Shown here: positions 37,262 through 48,911 of the stretch, piece by piece | Layout of the letters: each line of letters starts with the position of its first letter | How positions within the stretch are numbered: the first letter of the stretch is position 1 | DNA from: Physcia stellaris | Taxonomy: Eukaryota; Ascomycota; Lecanoromycetes; Caliciales; Physciaceae | Assembly (NCBI GenBank): GCA_018902385.1 | Contig: JABSSW010000068.1 | Coordinates: forward strand, 1 to 64,000 | Direction of reading: 5' to 3' | DNA length: 64,000 nucleotides | Notes under the pieces: model-generated | Told to the model about the DNA's origin: nothing | What the model saw: the letters and a program-made list of their open reading frames with translations, nothing else | Database searches by the model: none | Program-made: the position numbers and the translations under genes

Positions 37262-40200
37262 TCACGCCCAGACAAATCTCTTTAATGAATGACCCCATTG
37301 CTCCAGATATCCTGTGCTCTTCTTGGCTTCGCTGAGCGAAATGATGTCGTTCTCTTCAACAAAGTCACTAGCTATATCTTCCACTCCTCGCTCAGGCTTG
37401 GTTGTATCCGCGGATGCGGCCTTTTCGATTTCTTCACAGATGTTCCTAATCAGCTCTTTCTCGCTGACTATGTGAGTCCTCTGGGTTTCTTTGGCATCCG
37501 CATGACTCGAGCGGGCAGGTAAAGCCTTGAATGCCAGGAGCTTGATCTCGGGAGCCGAGCCACGTCCGCTGAGCCGCGCAAGCACGCCGAAGGATGGTAG
37601 GTAGCTTGGGCTTGTTGGGCTAGCCGTTGGTGCCGGATCCTCCTCTTTAGTTGGTACACTGCTTAATGAACGTGTATTTCTCCTGTGCAGGTCGCCATTG
37701 CCAGGCTTATATTTGATGATCAAGCCGACATTCCTCTGTTCATCCATTTGCTTGGTGGTTAATGTGGATGAGATGTAGGTACCGCGCATGATTCCCAGGA
37801 TGCTTCTTAAATCTACCCTCTCAAAGGACGAAACCTTCTCAATATTCCAGTCAAAACGAACAGCGTAGAGTGCCGCATCCGTGAGTAGTAACACAATCTC
37901 CTCGAACGGAAATGTACGAACAGTGTTCGGTTGCTGAGGACTGAGCAACGTCCAACCGCCAATGAAGTCTTCCCCTTGGTCTGGTATCACAATCTTCACA
38001 CTTGTTTCGATAGCATTGGCCTGGATTTTAGGCATTGAAATCGCAGGATCCCCGCTCATCATTTCGGCTTCAAAATCTTCAAACACAGACGAATCGACTT
38101 TTCCCAAAAGATAGTCGATAGCTGCTTGGGAGAAAAAGTCATTAACTATGTTGTTGTAGTAGCGCGATAGGGTGAGTCCAAAGTCATTAAGTGCACCGCG
38201 ATAATTGCGTTTTCTTGTTCGAGTGTAGTCTCCCTTGAGTGCTGCTGTCGAAGAGTATTGCTTGGATATGGCGTCTCCGTTATCAGCCCACAACGTGTTG
38301 AACCACTGCGTGTCAGGGTCTTTCTCAAGGTTGATGTCAACGCCTTCCTCTTTTAATTGCTTTTCTAAGATCCTTGATGCGCAAGCACTTTGAGCAACGT
38401 TCGTCCTGTCCAAGCAGTCCATGCAATTGGTTCGCACGACTCCTATTTGCTTCTTCAGTAGCCTCCCTCCTCGATCAACTGTCCACCCGTGTCTAGCAAG
38501 CTGTGATTCGAGTGAGTCCACTAAAAGACTGACATTCTCGAATTTCATGCCTTTGCAGACAGTGTGAAAGTCGAACCACTCAAAACCTATCGAAGTTCCA
38601 CTAACACCACCTTCCTCATTAAGATGCTTGGTCTGCTTCTCGTATTCTTCGCCGATGGAAGCTTCACCACCTGCTTTGTCCACTAGTAATGCTGCTTGCA
38701 CAGCACCATATCTGGTCACGATGTTAGAAAAATGGAGTTTAAACGCTCTGTGATTTGTCTCGAAGGAATGTTGCAGGACTGGGACGGGCTTGAACGCATA
38801 TGGGGACTGAGAGAAGAATAAGGGTATTGAGCCGCGTATCTGAGTAAAAGAATAGACCTTTTCTGTTTCGGGCCAGGAAGGCTTGGAAAGGATTTGTTCG
38901 GTCTCTACACTGTTCGCTGTATGGCCTTGATCATCAACACCTCGGCGAAGATATCTTAAGCCAGGCCGCATGACAGATCTTCGAGAGATCAAAGTTATAA
39001 GAAAACTCGAATGTTCGACATTGTCCTTCTGTGTTTGCAGTACGTCTTGAATGTCCTCTTTAGCCTCGGAGACCTTGCTAGCAAGGTCCGTCGATTCAGC
39101 GTCAATGGAGAAGACTCTTTGACCGACGAAGCCCTGCATCAACGGCACAACATATGCATGGTGTGAACCATCTATGAATGGGGATGCTAAATGGTGATTC
39201 CAAAAGAACTGAACCTATTAATTACGTCGACCAACTTGAATGAGACTAACAAAAAGTAGAACATTGTCGGTCACTCACCAATGGATCAACAGCTTGATGT
39301 AACGTTTCATCTCCACCTCGCCTTCCTTGAGTTCCAATCCTTCTAGTGATGTCATAGTCGTACGAATAGAAGAAACTGCGCGATGAGAGAAGCATTTTCG
39401 TGGTGCGTAGCAATTTGGGCAACAGGTTATTGGTTACATTGCGCGCTGATGTATCCTCTGAACTTTCACCGGCTTCTTGCTGTTCCACTGTAGACTTGTC
39501 TCCCTTAGCAGAGCCGTTGTCACCTGGCGTGGATGAACCAGGAGCCATGATCCTTGCATTCCCATCCTCTGCTAGAGATCCTTGCGACTCATCCTTAACG
39601 GCAGCCTCTTCGCTCATTCCCTGGGCACGTCTTCCATCGGTTTTCCACCCCTTACTGGAGAACCACCTTTCCGCGAAACGGCCATATTGGCCCTGCTTAC
39701 CGATAACATCTTGAGCAATACTGGTGCTCGTGGTAGGGTTCCCAGAGTCGGATTGCGTTTTAGGCTCTGCTGAAACGTCGCGATGTCCTTCGCCAGACAA
39801 GCTGTCGTCCAAATGCCCGTCTTCCTCGTCAGAGCTCCCGATATCTTGATCCAGACTTGTGTCAGCTCCTGACTCTTGCCTCGATGTCTCATTAGCCTGT
39901 CGAATGGCAGTGGATGCATCTAATTGTGAGGATAGGGGTATGATAGAAACTCCTGTAACGACATATATTGGTGATCCACGGATTAAAGCGACTTGTTGCC
40001 GACGAGAGATGGATATAAGATACGCGTTCGAAGCAACGCTCAGTAGTCCTACATCGTTGTCTCAGTCCAAGGAACCCACGTGAAACCAGTGAAAGATCGA
40101 CTACCAACAATGCCATGAGCATCGAGAGAAGTGCTCGGAATGTCTCTCGAAGTTCCATGCCCCAATGACGAGATCTTATGTGACTTGTAGGATATCCGAA

Positions 40201-40297
40201 GGCTAGGCGTGGAGTGCTGATTACGCTGAGTGACAGGCTGCAGGATAAGACCGTCGACTGCGGCAAATACGACCACCTTTCGCACCAGACCAGGCAT
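37262..40297 (-). CDS. SacI-domain phosphoinositide phosphatase with hSac2 domain (INPP5F/Sac2-like)
   Basis: Proteins of this type remove phosphate from phosphoinositides on endocytic membranes. Exons 40297-40105, 40048-39279 and 39214-37262 give 971 residues with phases that agree. The N-terminus MPGLVRKVVVFAAVDGLILQP and the next exon GLLSVASNAYLISISRRQQVA match fungal members. The catalytic P-loop NCMDCLDRTN gives CX5R at about residues 585-591, followed by the usual NVAQS. An hSac2-type domain follows at about 725-830 (GGWTLLSPQQPNTVRTFPF and the LTDAALYAVRFDW block). An acidic, low-complexity insert at about residues 125-280 lies inside the Sac domain before the SRSFFYSYDYDITRR segment. 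Budding-yeast Sac1 lacks the hSac2 part and the long insert, and there is no membrane anchor at the C-terminus, so this is not the ER enzyme Sac1. Confidence 0.9.
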
Positions 40298-40802
40298 ACT
40301 GTTTGATCTCAAGACCGAAGACTTGTACCATCCTGACTCACCCCGACGTATGTCCAAAAAAAAAACCCTAAGAAGACTTCGTCATCGTCGAGATATCAAC
40401 CCTAATCATGGATTTGGGATGGAGCAAAAATAATCAGCCCAAGCAGAGCACTGGTATATATGGGGATGTGCTTCAATGCCTCCAGTTATCTAATGGTCAA
40501 GTAATCAATCCGAGCCCTCCGCAGTGTCCCCGGCCCCAGTACGGCGTATAACGTCATAGGAATAAAAACCGATTACCCAACACTGTGGACGGTGGATAGC
40601 ATCCATTGCAATCTACCACTGCCTGACACCGAGGACTAGCCCACTCCCATGCAAAGGGTATATCGGAGGGAGCTGTATCCTAGCCGGATGGAACTACGAA
40701 ATGCCAAATCCCGTAACGCCAAGTGATGCAGCGCATACTGAAAATACTTGACGAGGAACTCTTGATACTGCACGATCCTGAATCTCTATAATGGTACATA
40801 GC
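40298..40802. promoter_or_regulatory. Intergenic, SacI promoter side and NIPA 3' flank
   Basis: Both flanking genes are on the minus strand, so this holds the promoter of the SacI gene next to 40297 and the end of the transporter gene. A run of nine A at about 40356 is the only simple repeat. No gene is seen. Confidence 0.4.
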
Positions 40803-42088
40803 CTAGCTCTTGAACTCCGGATGACCCCCATTTAATCTCCCATTCACGCTCGGTCGTGGCGTGGCACGTTCCTCATCACTGTCTTCGGTCAAGTCTGTCA
40901 GGCCAAAGCCGCCGTGTTCATCATCGTAGGAGTGAATGAGACCTTCTCGATCTCCTCTGGCGCCGAAACCTGCGCTTCCTGAGCTCGTCCGACGGCCGTC
41001 AATACTCCGTGAGGTTTGCATACTTCTCCTCGTCTGAAGGCCTGCGATGCCATCAGTCGGAACTCCGTCTTCGATTCGGCCGTTGAGGAGTTGACGGCCA
41101 TCTGGGTCTCCCCGCGAGAGATTAAGGAGGTACACGCCCGTAAATATGACCAGAAATCCACATAGAAGTGATATAGTGTTCACGGCGTCGGTGGTATTGA
41201 AGCCACGAAAGAGAATGAAAGAGGCACAAAGCGTGGCAGTCGTGAAAGTAACGTAATACAAGGGGTTGACTCTTCACATCGGTCAGCTTTGCTTGCACCT
41301 ATAATATGCTTGGGGTACTAACATATTGGTTGAAAACTGACTCAAAGCTTTATTGAAGTAGTTCATTTGGGTAAGTATACAGACGACCACTACAATGGCG
41401 AACGTATAAGTGGACGCGTGAGTGAATTGGTTATCCCCACCCAGGGTCAATTTCAGTGCGATCCCAAAAGCTTTGACAGACATGACCGAAACGGATCCGA
41501 CCGTTGAACATATCGAGATATAAATCAAAGGATTCTTTTTGCCGTGCTTCGGGGCAACTTTGTAAATCATTACACTTGAGAAAATCGCGACGGCCGCGCA
41601 GTAGAACAAGAAGCCTGAGAAAGTCAGCACCTCATGACAAAGGCTTGTTAGATTGCCGGACCTGGATGTATCGCATATTGCAAGATTTCTTCCACCGTCT
41701 TGATTTCCTTGTCTGGAGGGGCGTGCAAGACGATTATGACTGACCCTATCAGACACATAGCACACCCGAGCTTGCCCAAAGTCCCCAGCTCTTCCTTGAG
41801 GAAATATGCGCCTAGGACAGCGCCGATCAGAACGCTCAGTGCCCCCAACGGTGTCACCAGGATCGCAGGTGCAAAAGCGTAGGCGGCGAAGTTAGCAATC
41901 TCGCCAATTATCAGTGTGACAATTCCCCCCCACCACGTGGGATTCTTCAGATAGGCAAAACCATCTCCTTCAAATCCATGGCGGTCACTGGCCTCAATCA
42001 ATCCCTTTTTCGTTATTACGAAGCTCGTTCCAATGGCCATCGTGGACAGTATAGCCAGCGCGAGACCGATGTATTTGTCCTCTACCAT
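40803..42088 (-). CDS. NIPA-family (DUF803) magnesium transporter-like membrane protein
   Basis: NIPA proteins are polytopic Mg2+ transporters of plasma membrane and endosomes, related to the drug/metabolite transporter fold. Exons 42088-41662, 41614-41323 and 41271-40803 (introns 47 and 51 bases) give 395 residues. Seen: about nine hydrophobic segments between residues 5 and 300, with family blocks GTSFVITKKGLI, NPTWWGG, GEIANFAAYAFAPAILVTPLGALSVLIGA, LGTLGKLGCAMCLIGSVIIV, and QMNYFNKALSQFSTNIVNPLYYV. After the last membrane segment (VIFTGVYLLNLSR) there is a cytosolic tail of about 100 residues rich in Asp, Gly and Arg. Substrate is inferred from the family only. Confidence 0.93.
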
Positions 42089-43413
42089 GACTGCAATCTT
42101 CCCCTGGGGCCCAGCCCCAAGGCCTCGGTGGAAGCTCCCTCTCTGTACTTGTCGTCCACAACAATGGATCTCGAAGCGCTAGCTCCGCGGTGCTACGAAG
42201 ATGCTCGGTTATTGCCTCAAGTCGCGACCAGGGATAAAGTAGAATTTGGACAGCTGCGGGTTTGGTAACAGAGCTTGCTGAGTGTCTTTAGTCGAGTAAC
42301 TCTCAGAACTGGCCGGTTTGGAGCGAATGTCGAGAACGTGGCTCGTTTGAAGGGGGACACCTTGGAAGTCCCTTTGCGCTGTGCGCCCGATTTCGATTGT
42401 CTAATAGGTATACACACCTTTAATAACGATGGTATTGCAAAGTGAATGTCGCTTGCGCAATTCATGGGGTTTCGATTATTTGAGTGCATATTATTATTGA
42501 CTGCGTCGAAAACGGACATTGCACCTTAATCTATTTCAAGGACACAGTACGTATCAGGGTCAGGGTTAGGGTCGATCTAGTATATCATTGGCGAGGTTGG
42601 GAGGCGTCAAGGGGCCTCAGGGGCTAAAACTACAATACCAAAGTTGTACGAGTACGAGTCGAGTTCGCACTGCCCCTAATGCATTGCCTGCGATGACCGC
42701 CATATCTGCTTGGCTATGCTCGAAGACTTTCAGGTTAAAGAGTACACAAGTCTGCAAAGAGCCAGATACTTTGGGTGCTATTCTTGATCGCCGAACCAGA
42801 GCTATCATTTACTATTTGTCAAGCATAATGGAAGATCTCCGTAAAGGCTTTGTGCCTCCCAACTTCAATCTCCCGCCAGTTCTTGAAACTATCATCATGG
42901 ACAATAGTCCTCAATGACCGAGTAGATTCCTACTGATTCTCGCCGAAGACAACGCACAACCTCCACCGCAAATTCAAGGTCCAACCTAGAGGATGCCGTT
43001 TGGCAGAGCGCCATGTACGATCATCCCTGTGTCAGTGAAAAGTCGCTTAGATGGGCGTTGTCAGAAACGCCTGCAATGCTGGTACATAGGGGGGTATCAT
43101 AGGGGTCGGCAAAGGGAAAAGGGGGAAGCTGAAATGGCGCTCTACCTACGCAGCGCCGAGGACTCACTCAAAGAACCTACCGTTGATGGAATAGCTCGCC
43201 GCGCTCCAGGAACTAAGCCGAACACCGAACCGCCCACAATGCCGCTCAATGAATCTCGAAAACAAAAAAGCAGGAGTTCGCTGCGATCTGCCCTCAGTGT
43301 CATGTACTTCGATCAGCCGCAGTCCTCTCATGAGGGCAGTCATTTGATAGGAGCCGTCGGTCCAGGAGAAGGGATCTTCGCTGCTCCATGATTGGTAAGG
43401 TTTCCGGGATGGG
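42089..43413. other. Intergenic, promoter side of the NIPA gene
   Basis: The promoter of the NIPA-type gene should lie just right of 42088. A short telomere-like stretch with three AGGGT units is at 42555-42572. Frames of 109 and 132 codons (42588-42917, 42993-43391) have no similarity I recognise and no splice context, so I do not call them. Confidence 0.45.
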
Positions 43414-46039
43414 TCAAGTAGACCGGACGCGTTTGGCCTCTAGCTTGAAGTCAGTAAAAGTAAAGATAATGAAAGGAGAGAGAACGTCGGTGCTGACCGG
43501 AAGAAGTGCCGTTTTGTGCATGCTCATCATCACGAGCACGTTTTAGATTTGGTGAATTAGAAGCGGCTTTTGGGACCGGATCCCCTTCGTCAGGTATGGT
43601 GATTTCGTCGTCATCGTCATATGTGATTTCATCACCATCATCTACGAAGATTTGTGGGTCGCTCGACTCCAGTTTTTGGTATATGTGTTTGTTTAAAACA
43701 TCATCATTCTGTGCCACGGATGTATGGCCGTGGGCTTCGCTCGAATGGAGCCTAAGATGTTCAACATCATTGGCGCTTGGAGTGAAGGTGATGTCCGGGT
43801 CATGTACTGTATCATCCTCGTAGATGTAATCTAAGTCGTCCTCGAAAGTAATTTCAGAGGTAGGCAAGCGACGAGCACTTTCAACGACAGTTTGGTTAGC
43901 GGTAGACTTCGCGGACTTGCCAATACCCTTTTGTACTTCGGGAGCCACCTCAGAAGCAGCATCTTCTTCCAATGTGTCAATATTTTCATGAGGGATAGCG
44001 ATTCTGGCATTCTCTGGGCGACCTTCATGATCAAGAACGTCTTCGGGGTCCTCTGCCTCTACCAGTTCTGCTGGATGGAATGAAAGGTCTTCTTGTTCCT
44101 CGTCTGCAGTGCCATTGACCTCTTCTTTCAAACCTTGTGGTTGAGGGGGTGATCCATTGATGCGCTTGTCGATTCTATCCTGAGAGAATGTTCCTGGGTC
44201 AAGTCATCATTGGAGATATCGCTGTCAAGAGATTGTCCAATATTAGGTGGATGACCACTTTCTTCCTCTTGACGATCACCTCGAACCGTAGATGATCCAG
44301 ATGAGCGTTCAGGAGCTGCTTCTTCATCGGAGTAGTCAATTATGTCATCATCGTCATCATCAACAAGGGCTGGTCCATGTGTACCAATCTGACTTCCATT
44401 GAATTCGTGTCGACTCTTGGAGCGATCTTCCTGTGTGGTATCATCCGACATTCTCTGTTTTACGTTGGCTTCACTGGGTAGATTCGCAATGCTGGAGGTC
44501 GCAGTCTTTGCTGCAATTCTATCCGCGGGTTTGAAAATCGCTTCATCAGAATAATGGGGTTCACCTTTGTAGGAGGTGCTGTCATCTGGACCTGGATCCT
44601 CATCGTCGACGCCGAAGGTATTCTCACCAACTGTGTTCGCCTTCATGTTCGTATCGTCCAGCTCATCGTCCGCTACAGGCTCATTTTCTTGAGCATAGTC
44701 ATCGTCACCGCTGAGGTTTTCGGAATCATTTAGGAATTCTAGCTGTGATAAACCCTTACCATCACTAACGGCGGCCGTTAGGTAGTCGAGGCGACTTGAA
44801 ACTTTATAATTAGTGCAAAGCTCTATGTAAAGCGGACCTGGACTTTCCAAGCCGTCGTTATGATTTAGGTTGACAAAAATGTCAAGTATTTGTGAAAGGG
44901 ATGTCGTTGTGTACTCAGCGGATGTCTAGGTTTGAGATCATTAGTAAACTAGCTGAGACTTATGCGGATGGACACCTTACTTCATTGACTGTAAGACCTA
45001 GGTCCCCAATCTTGATCTCAAGTTCCTCTTCATCCCTTATGCTATCCGCAAGGACAGATTTGCAGTGACTAAAGAGACTACTGAGGCTCTCACTGGCATA
45101 AGATTCATTGTCAAGGAAATAGGTCTGCGACTGCTCTGCATCTTGGTCAACAGGAGGAAACAGCGACATTTCATTGCCTTGGTAGACCACGATAACAGGA
45201 TGTAGAGACTCGACAGGATGTCCATCGTCTTCTTTACGTATCTGGTGGATATCATGGAGCTGGTCGCTGTCTTCGAGTCCGATCTGGATTAACGACACCG
45301 TCATGGGTGGCTGAGCATGTCGCTCTTCCGTAACGGATTTGAGATGTTCGGTGTTGTCTTGGGTAGAAGCGCTTCGATTTGGCTGTTCGGACACATGGTC
45401 AAATTTATTTTCTGTATCCGGTAACGTGGTCGACGGCAATTCTGAGTCTCCTTTATGGCTGTTGCTACTCTCCCCGTCAGTAGTATCGCGGATCTGATCT
45501 CCAGAATCAATATTATGCTCATCGGCTGGCTCGTTAAGGTCAATCTGATCTCCTGCCGGAAAGTCTCCAAAGTCTTGTACCTCAATACTATTCTCGACGC
45601 CCGGTGAATGGGGTTTGTCGTCTAGGTCTCCTCCATACCCTTCTACCTCTTCCCCTTCATAAGCTTGTAGATTCTGATCTAAAAGCGGCCTCCCTAGACT
45701 ATCATCCATGGCAAGGCCTTCAGCGTCTTCTAAGTCTTCGTCCACGAGAGAGGCTTGCTCTTGGTGTGCCTGGTCAGTCTGACCTTCATCCACCATCTCG
45801 TCGTCGTTGACAGCTGTAGTCTCTGGATTCTCAAAGAGTTGCCGGTCATCTATGTCGTCAAGTTGCTCGTCCATATTATCATCATCGCCGATGTCAGGCA
45901 CATCGTTCTCTATATCAAAGTCGATATCAATGTCATCGTCCGCAGACGCATGGCGACCCATGTCCGGAGAGAGCTGCATTGGGTCTTCTGTCGAAGGTAA
46001 ATCAAGGCGAGGAGCGCTGATGTCACCTAGTGCACTCAT
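43414..46039 (-). CDS. Conserved-looking acidic protein of unknown function
   Basis: I do not recognise this gene. Exons by eye: 46039-44981, 44925-44280, 44193-43498 and 43439-43414; phases agree and give 808 residues. The start is the ATG at 46039, MSALGDISAPRLDLPS. The protein is strongly acidic, with Asp/Glu clusters at about residues 35-60 and repeatedly in the last half (for example DDGDEITYDDDDEITIPDEGD). A more ordered part spans about residues 240-400, including VSLIQIGLEDSDQLHD, VIVVYQGNEMSLFPP, LGLTVNETSAEYTTTSLSQILDIF and GPLYIELCTNYKVSSRLDYL. It ends in the basic EAKRVRST, which could be a nuclear signal. The third intron (44279-44194) has a weak donor and is the least certain. 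It is divergent from ret2. Confidence 0.75.
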
Positions 46040-46634
46040 CACGCGTACGAGTGGTGGGAGTCAGCTTGGGATAACAATTATCGAAGGGTGAAGCTGAGTT
46101 GGCTTTTTTGTCTCAATTGTTCTACGCCGATCAAATACTAGTAGAGAGATGGCGCAGCGGAATAGACCGGGTGAGTTGGTTGCAGAAGAGCTTCTTTGTC
46201 CTTGGTCAAGGAATGTGTCAGAAGGGTACCAGTGTCGCGTTGGTTGCATTTGTCCAGGCTTGGCGATTCCCAAGAAGTCACGTACTCGGAAGTGTCAGTA
46301 GGTTGGCTAAGCGCAGACCAAGTCTGTGTCTTCTGCTCGCACCGTGTAAGATGGATGGAAAGTGACAGAGTTTGAGTTGAGCATCATTTCCTGGGCTCGC
46401 GGCCAAGCCAGAATGACTCTAGCTTTTTGACGGGCCGCGAAGCCGTCGATTTCCCGGAGTTCACATTTACTTTAGGGTTTGAAGAAGCCAGAATTATTGA
46501 AACGCCCAGAAATGATAAAACGAATGCCTGAAGCAGAAGCTACGAAACCTTCCCCTTTGCGCGACTGCATTGACTCTCAATCTCGCCAATCATCCGCTCA
46601 GAGTGACAAGGGAAGTTGAGGCTAGATAGACAGC
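46040..46634. promoter_or_regulatory. Shared divergent promoter region, acidic orphan / ret2
   Basis: About 595 bases separate the two start codons, which face away from each other. No gene is seen within; a clear TATA box is not evident. Confidence 0.5.
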
Positions 46635-48386
46635 ATGGTATTGTCCATATGGCTTTCTCCAGCTTTCGGGCTCACTGACAGCTAAAGGTGGTCCTCGCTG
46701 CCTCAATATGTACCCGCGGTGGGAAGGCAGTGCTCTCTCGCCAGTTTCGCGAAGTCGCACGTTCACGTATTGAAGGGCTGCTTGCCTCTTTTCCGAAGCT
46801 TGCAGACTCGGGAACACAGCACACAACGGTAGAGCAGGACAATGTTCGTTACGTTTACCAACCGCTCGACGAACTTTACATGGTTCTCATCACGAATCGG
46901 CAATCGAACATCCTTCAGGACATTGACTCTCTCCACCTGTTCGCTCAGGTGGTGTCTAGCATCTGCAAGAGCTTGGACGAGAGGGAAATCCTACGAAACG
47001 CGTACGAGCTTCTCAGCGCCTTCGACGAGCTTGTAACCTTAGGCTATCGGGAAAATCTATCTCTCGGGCAGATCAAGACATTCCTCGAGATGGAAAGCCA
47101 TGAAGAAAGAATACAAGAAATCATTTCTAGGGTGAGCGGTCTGACTGTAAGTGCCTTGTCATGGCATGCTAATGATGGGCACAGAACAAGGAATTGGAAG
47201 CTACAGAAGAACGTAAGAGGAAAGCTAAGCAGCTTGAGCTCCAGCGTAAAGAAATGGCACGCAATAGTCGTGGCGCAGCACCCCGGGCACCTACCTACCC
47301 AACATACATTCCACCACCTCGCCCTGCGGTCAACGATACTTACGACACTTATGAGGCGGAGAAGAATCGAACTTTCAAGTTAACTTCACCATCAGAATCT
47401 CTTGTTCGTTGCTTACTTTGGGCAGGGCTGCTGCGCCGAAGGGCAAAGGCATGCAACTCGGCAAGAAGTCAAAAACCACGGACATGTTTGAGCGTGTTCG
47501 TGGGGATCTTGGCGGAGGACAAGTCGAGGAGACTGCGCCTCTGGTTTCGAATGCTCAGCCAATTGCACCAACGGAGAAGACATCATCTGCGCGAGTATCA
47601 GCATCTCTGGACCGAGATGCGATCCATGCAACAGTTGCCGAGACCATAACCGCTAAAATATCAAGAGAAGGCTCGCTCAAGTCATTCAACGTCAAAGGCG
47701 ACTTGCAGCTTCGCATCTCGGACCCCAATTTGGCCAAGGTGAAGCTCGACCTGATTGCGAACGCAACCCATGGTGCCCAATTCCGAACGCATCCCAATGT
47801 TGATAAGAATTTATTCAACAGTTCCAAGACAATCCAGCTTCGAGACACTTCTAAGGGATTCCCGGCTAGTCAGTCCGTTGGTGTTTTACGATGGAGTGCA
47901 AGTGCTGCAGCTGATGCCAACGATGTTCTACCAATCTCCTTCACGGTTTGGACAAATCAAGGCTCAGATGAGTCTTGGACAGTTACTGTGGAGTACGAGT
48001 TGACTGGAAGCGATAGCCTTCGGGATGTTGTTGTGACGATACCGTATGCTACAAGCGAACCAGCCGTCTCAAGCTTTGACGCAGTCTATGAGGTTTCCGG
48101 CGATAGCTTGGAGTGGAATGTTGGCCCCATAGATGAGTCCAACGCTACCGGATCATTCGAATTTGAAGCACAAGCCAAAGATGAAGGAGAGTTTTTCCCC
48201 ATGAGTGTTCGCTTCTCGAAGAGCAAACCCTTTATCGAGGTCGACGTGAGTGCTTCCATTCCTGGGAAACTCGACACTACTAATCATGAACAATAGATCA
48301 ACTCGGTTTCATTATTGGATATGGACCAAGCTGTGTCTTTTACCAAAGACATCAATTCAGTGGCAGAGTCATACCTCATAGAGTAA
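46635..48386 (+). CDS. ret2: Coatomer subunit delta (delta-COP)
   Basis: Delta-COP is part of the COPI coat that carries vesicles from Golgi to ER. The first coding exon is the ATG alone (46635-46637); a 50-base intron follows (46638-46687), then exons 46688-47131, 47185-47378, 47426-48245 and 48297-48386, giving 516 residues with all phases in agreement. The product starts MVVLAASICTRGGKAVLSRQF, the expected N-terminus. Residues about 1-140 form the longin-like domain (LVTLGYRENLSLGQIKTFLEMES); a charged linker follows (KRKAKQLELQRKEM), then KGMQLGKKSKTTDMFERVRGDL, and a mu-homology domain from about 270 to the end (LRISDPNLAKVKLDL; final SYLIE). Length is usual for the family. Confidence 0.96.
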
Positions 48387-48911
48387 TGATTGACAGGCAA
48401 ATCACATTGAAATCGAACAAAATGAAATCTTCGCAATGTAATCCTATTGATAAGTGCTACGTGCTACGATGAATGGATAAGTGAGCAAGTCCTAGGTACC
48501 TTAGAGGAAGTGTGTCCAAGTCACACTAGATAGCTCCGGCGGCACCAAGGATTGGAACCCTTCACTCCGTCAGTGTGAGAGATTTCGTAGACGACAAACA
48601 TCAATGCGTGTCAAAAACCATATTGACTCCTCTTCTCAACATCTGATCGACATACCTCGGAGTGTCATGATCTGTAAATAACCCATGTGTTGGGTTGATG
48701 TCACAAATCTCTGTCTTGTGCGCTAATAAATACAGCCCGGCTCTGTCCATATCTCATCACCAACAGATGCCAACGGTCAGACTTTGTTAGCCAAAACAAT
48801 TGTGTACTGCTGACCAACACGCTGCCAATCGTTCTGTAGATTCTCTCCGGAGATGTTGTAGTTCTGTTACCTTGATAGTGGAGCTCTCACTCCTGGTCAA
48901 CTACCTTCAAA
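48387..48911. promoter_or_regulatory. Intergenic, ret2 3' flank and apc4 promoter
   Basis: Tandem arrangement on the plus strand. A segment at 48540-48580 resembles the 3' half of a minus-strand tRNA (B-box-like GGTTCCAATCC) but no cloverleaf can be made. Otherwise nothing is seen. Confidence 0.45.

Noticed and set aside
42993-43391. Plus-strand frame of 132 codons between the NIPA gene and the acidic orphan
   Set aside because: Low-complexity, unlike known proteins, and without supporting neighbours or splice sites.
48535-48590. tRNA gene on the minus strand
   Set aside because: There is a B-box-like GGTTCCAATCC and a CAC triplet in a plausible place, but no acceptor stem, D arm or paired anticodon stem can be formed. 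At most it is a tRNA relic.
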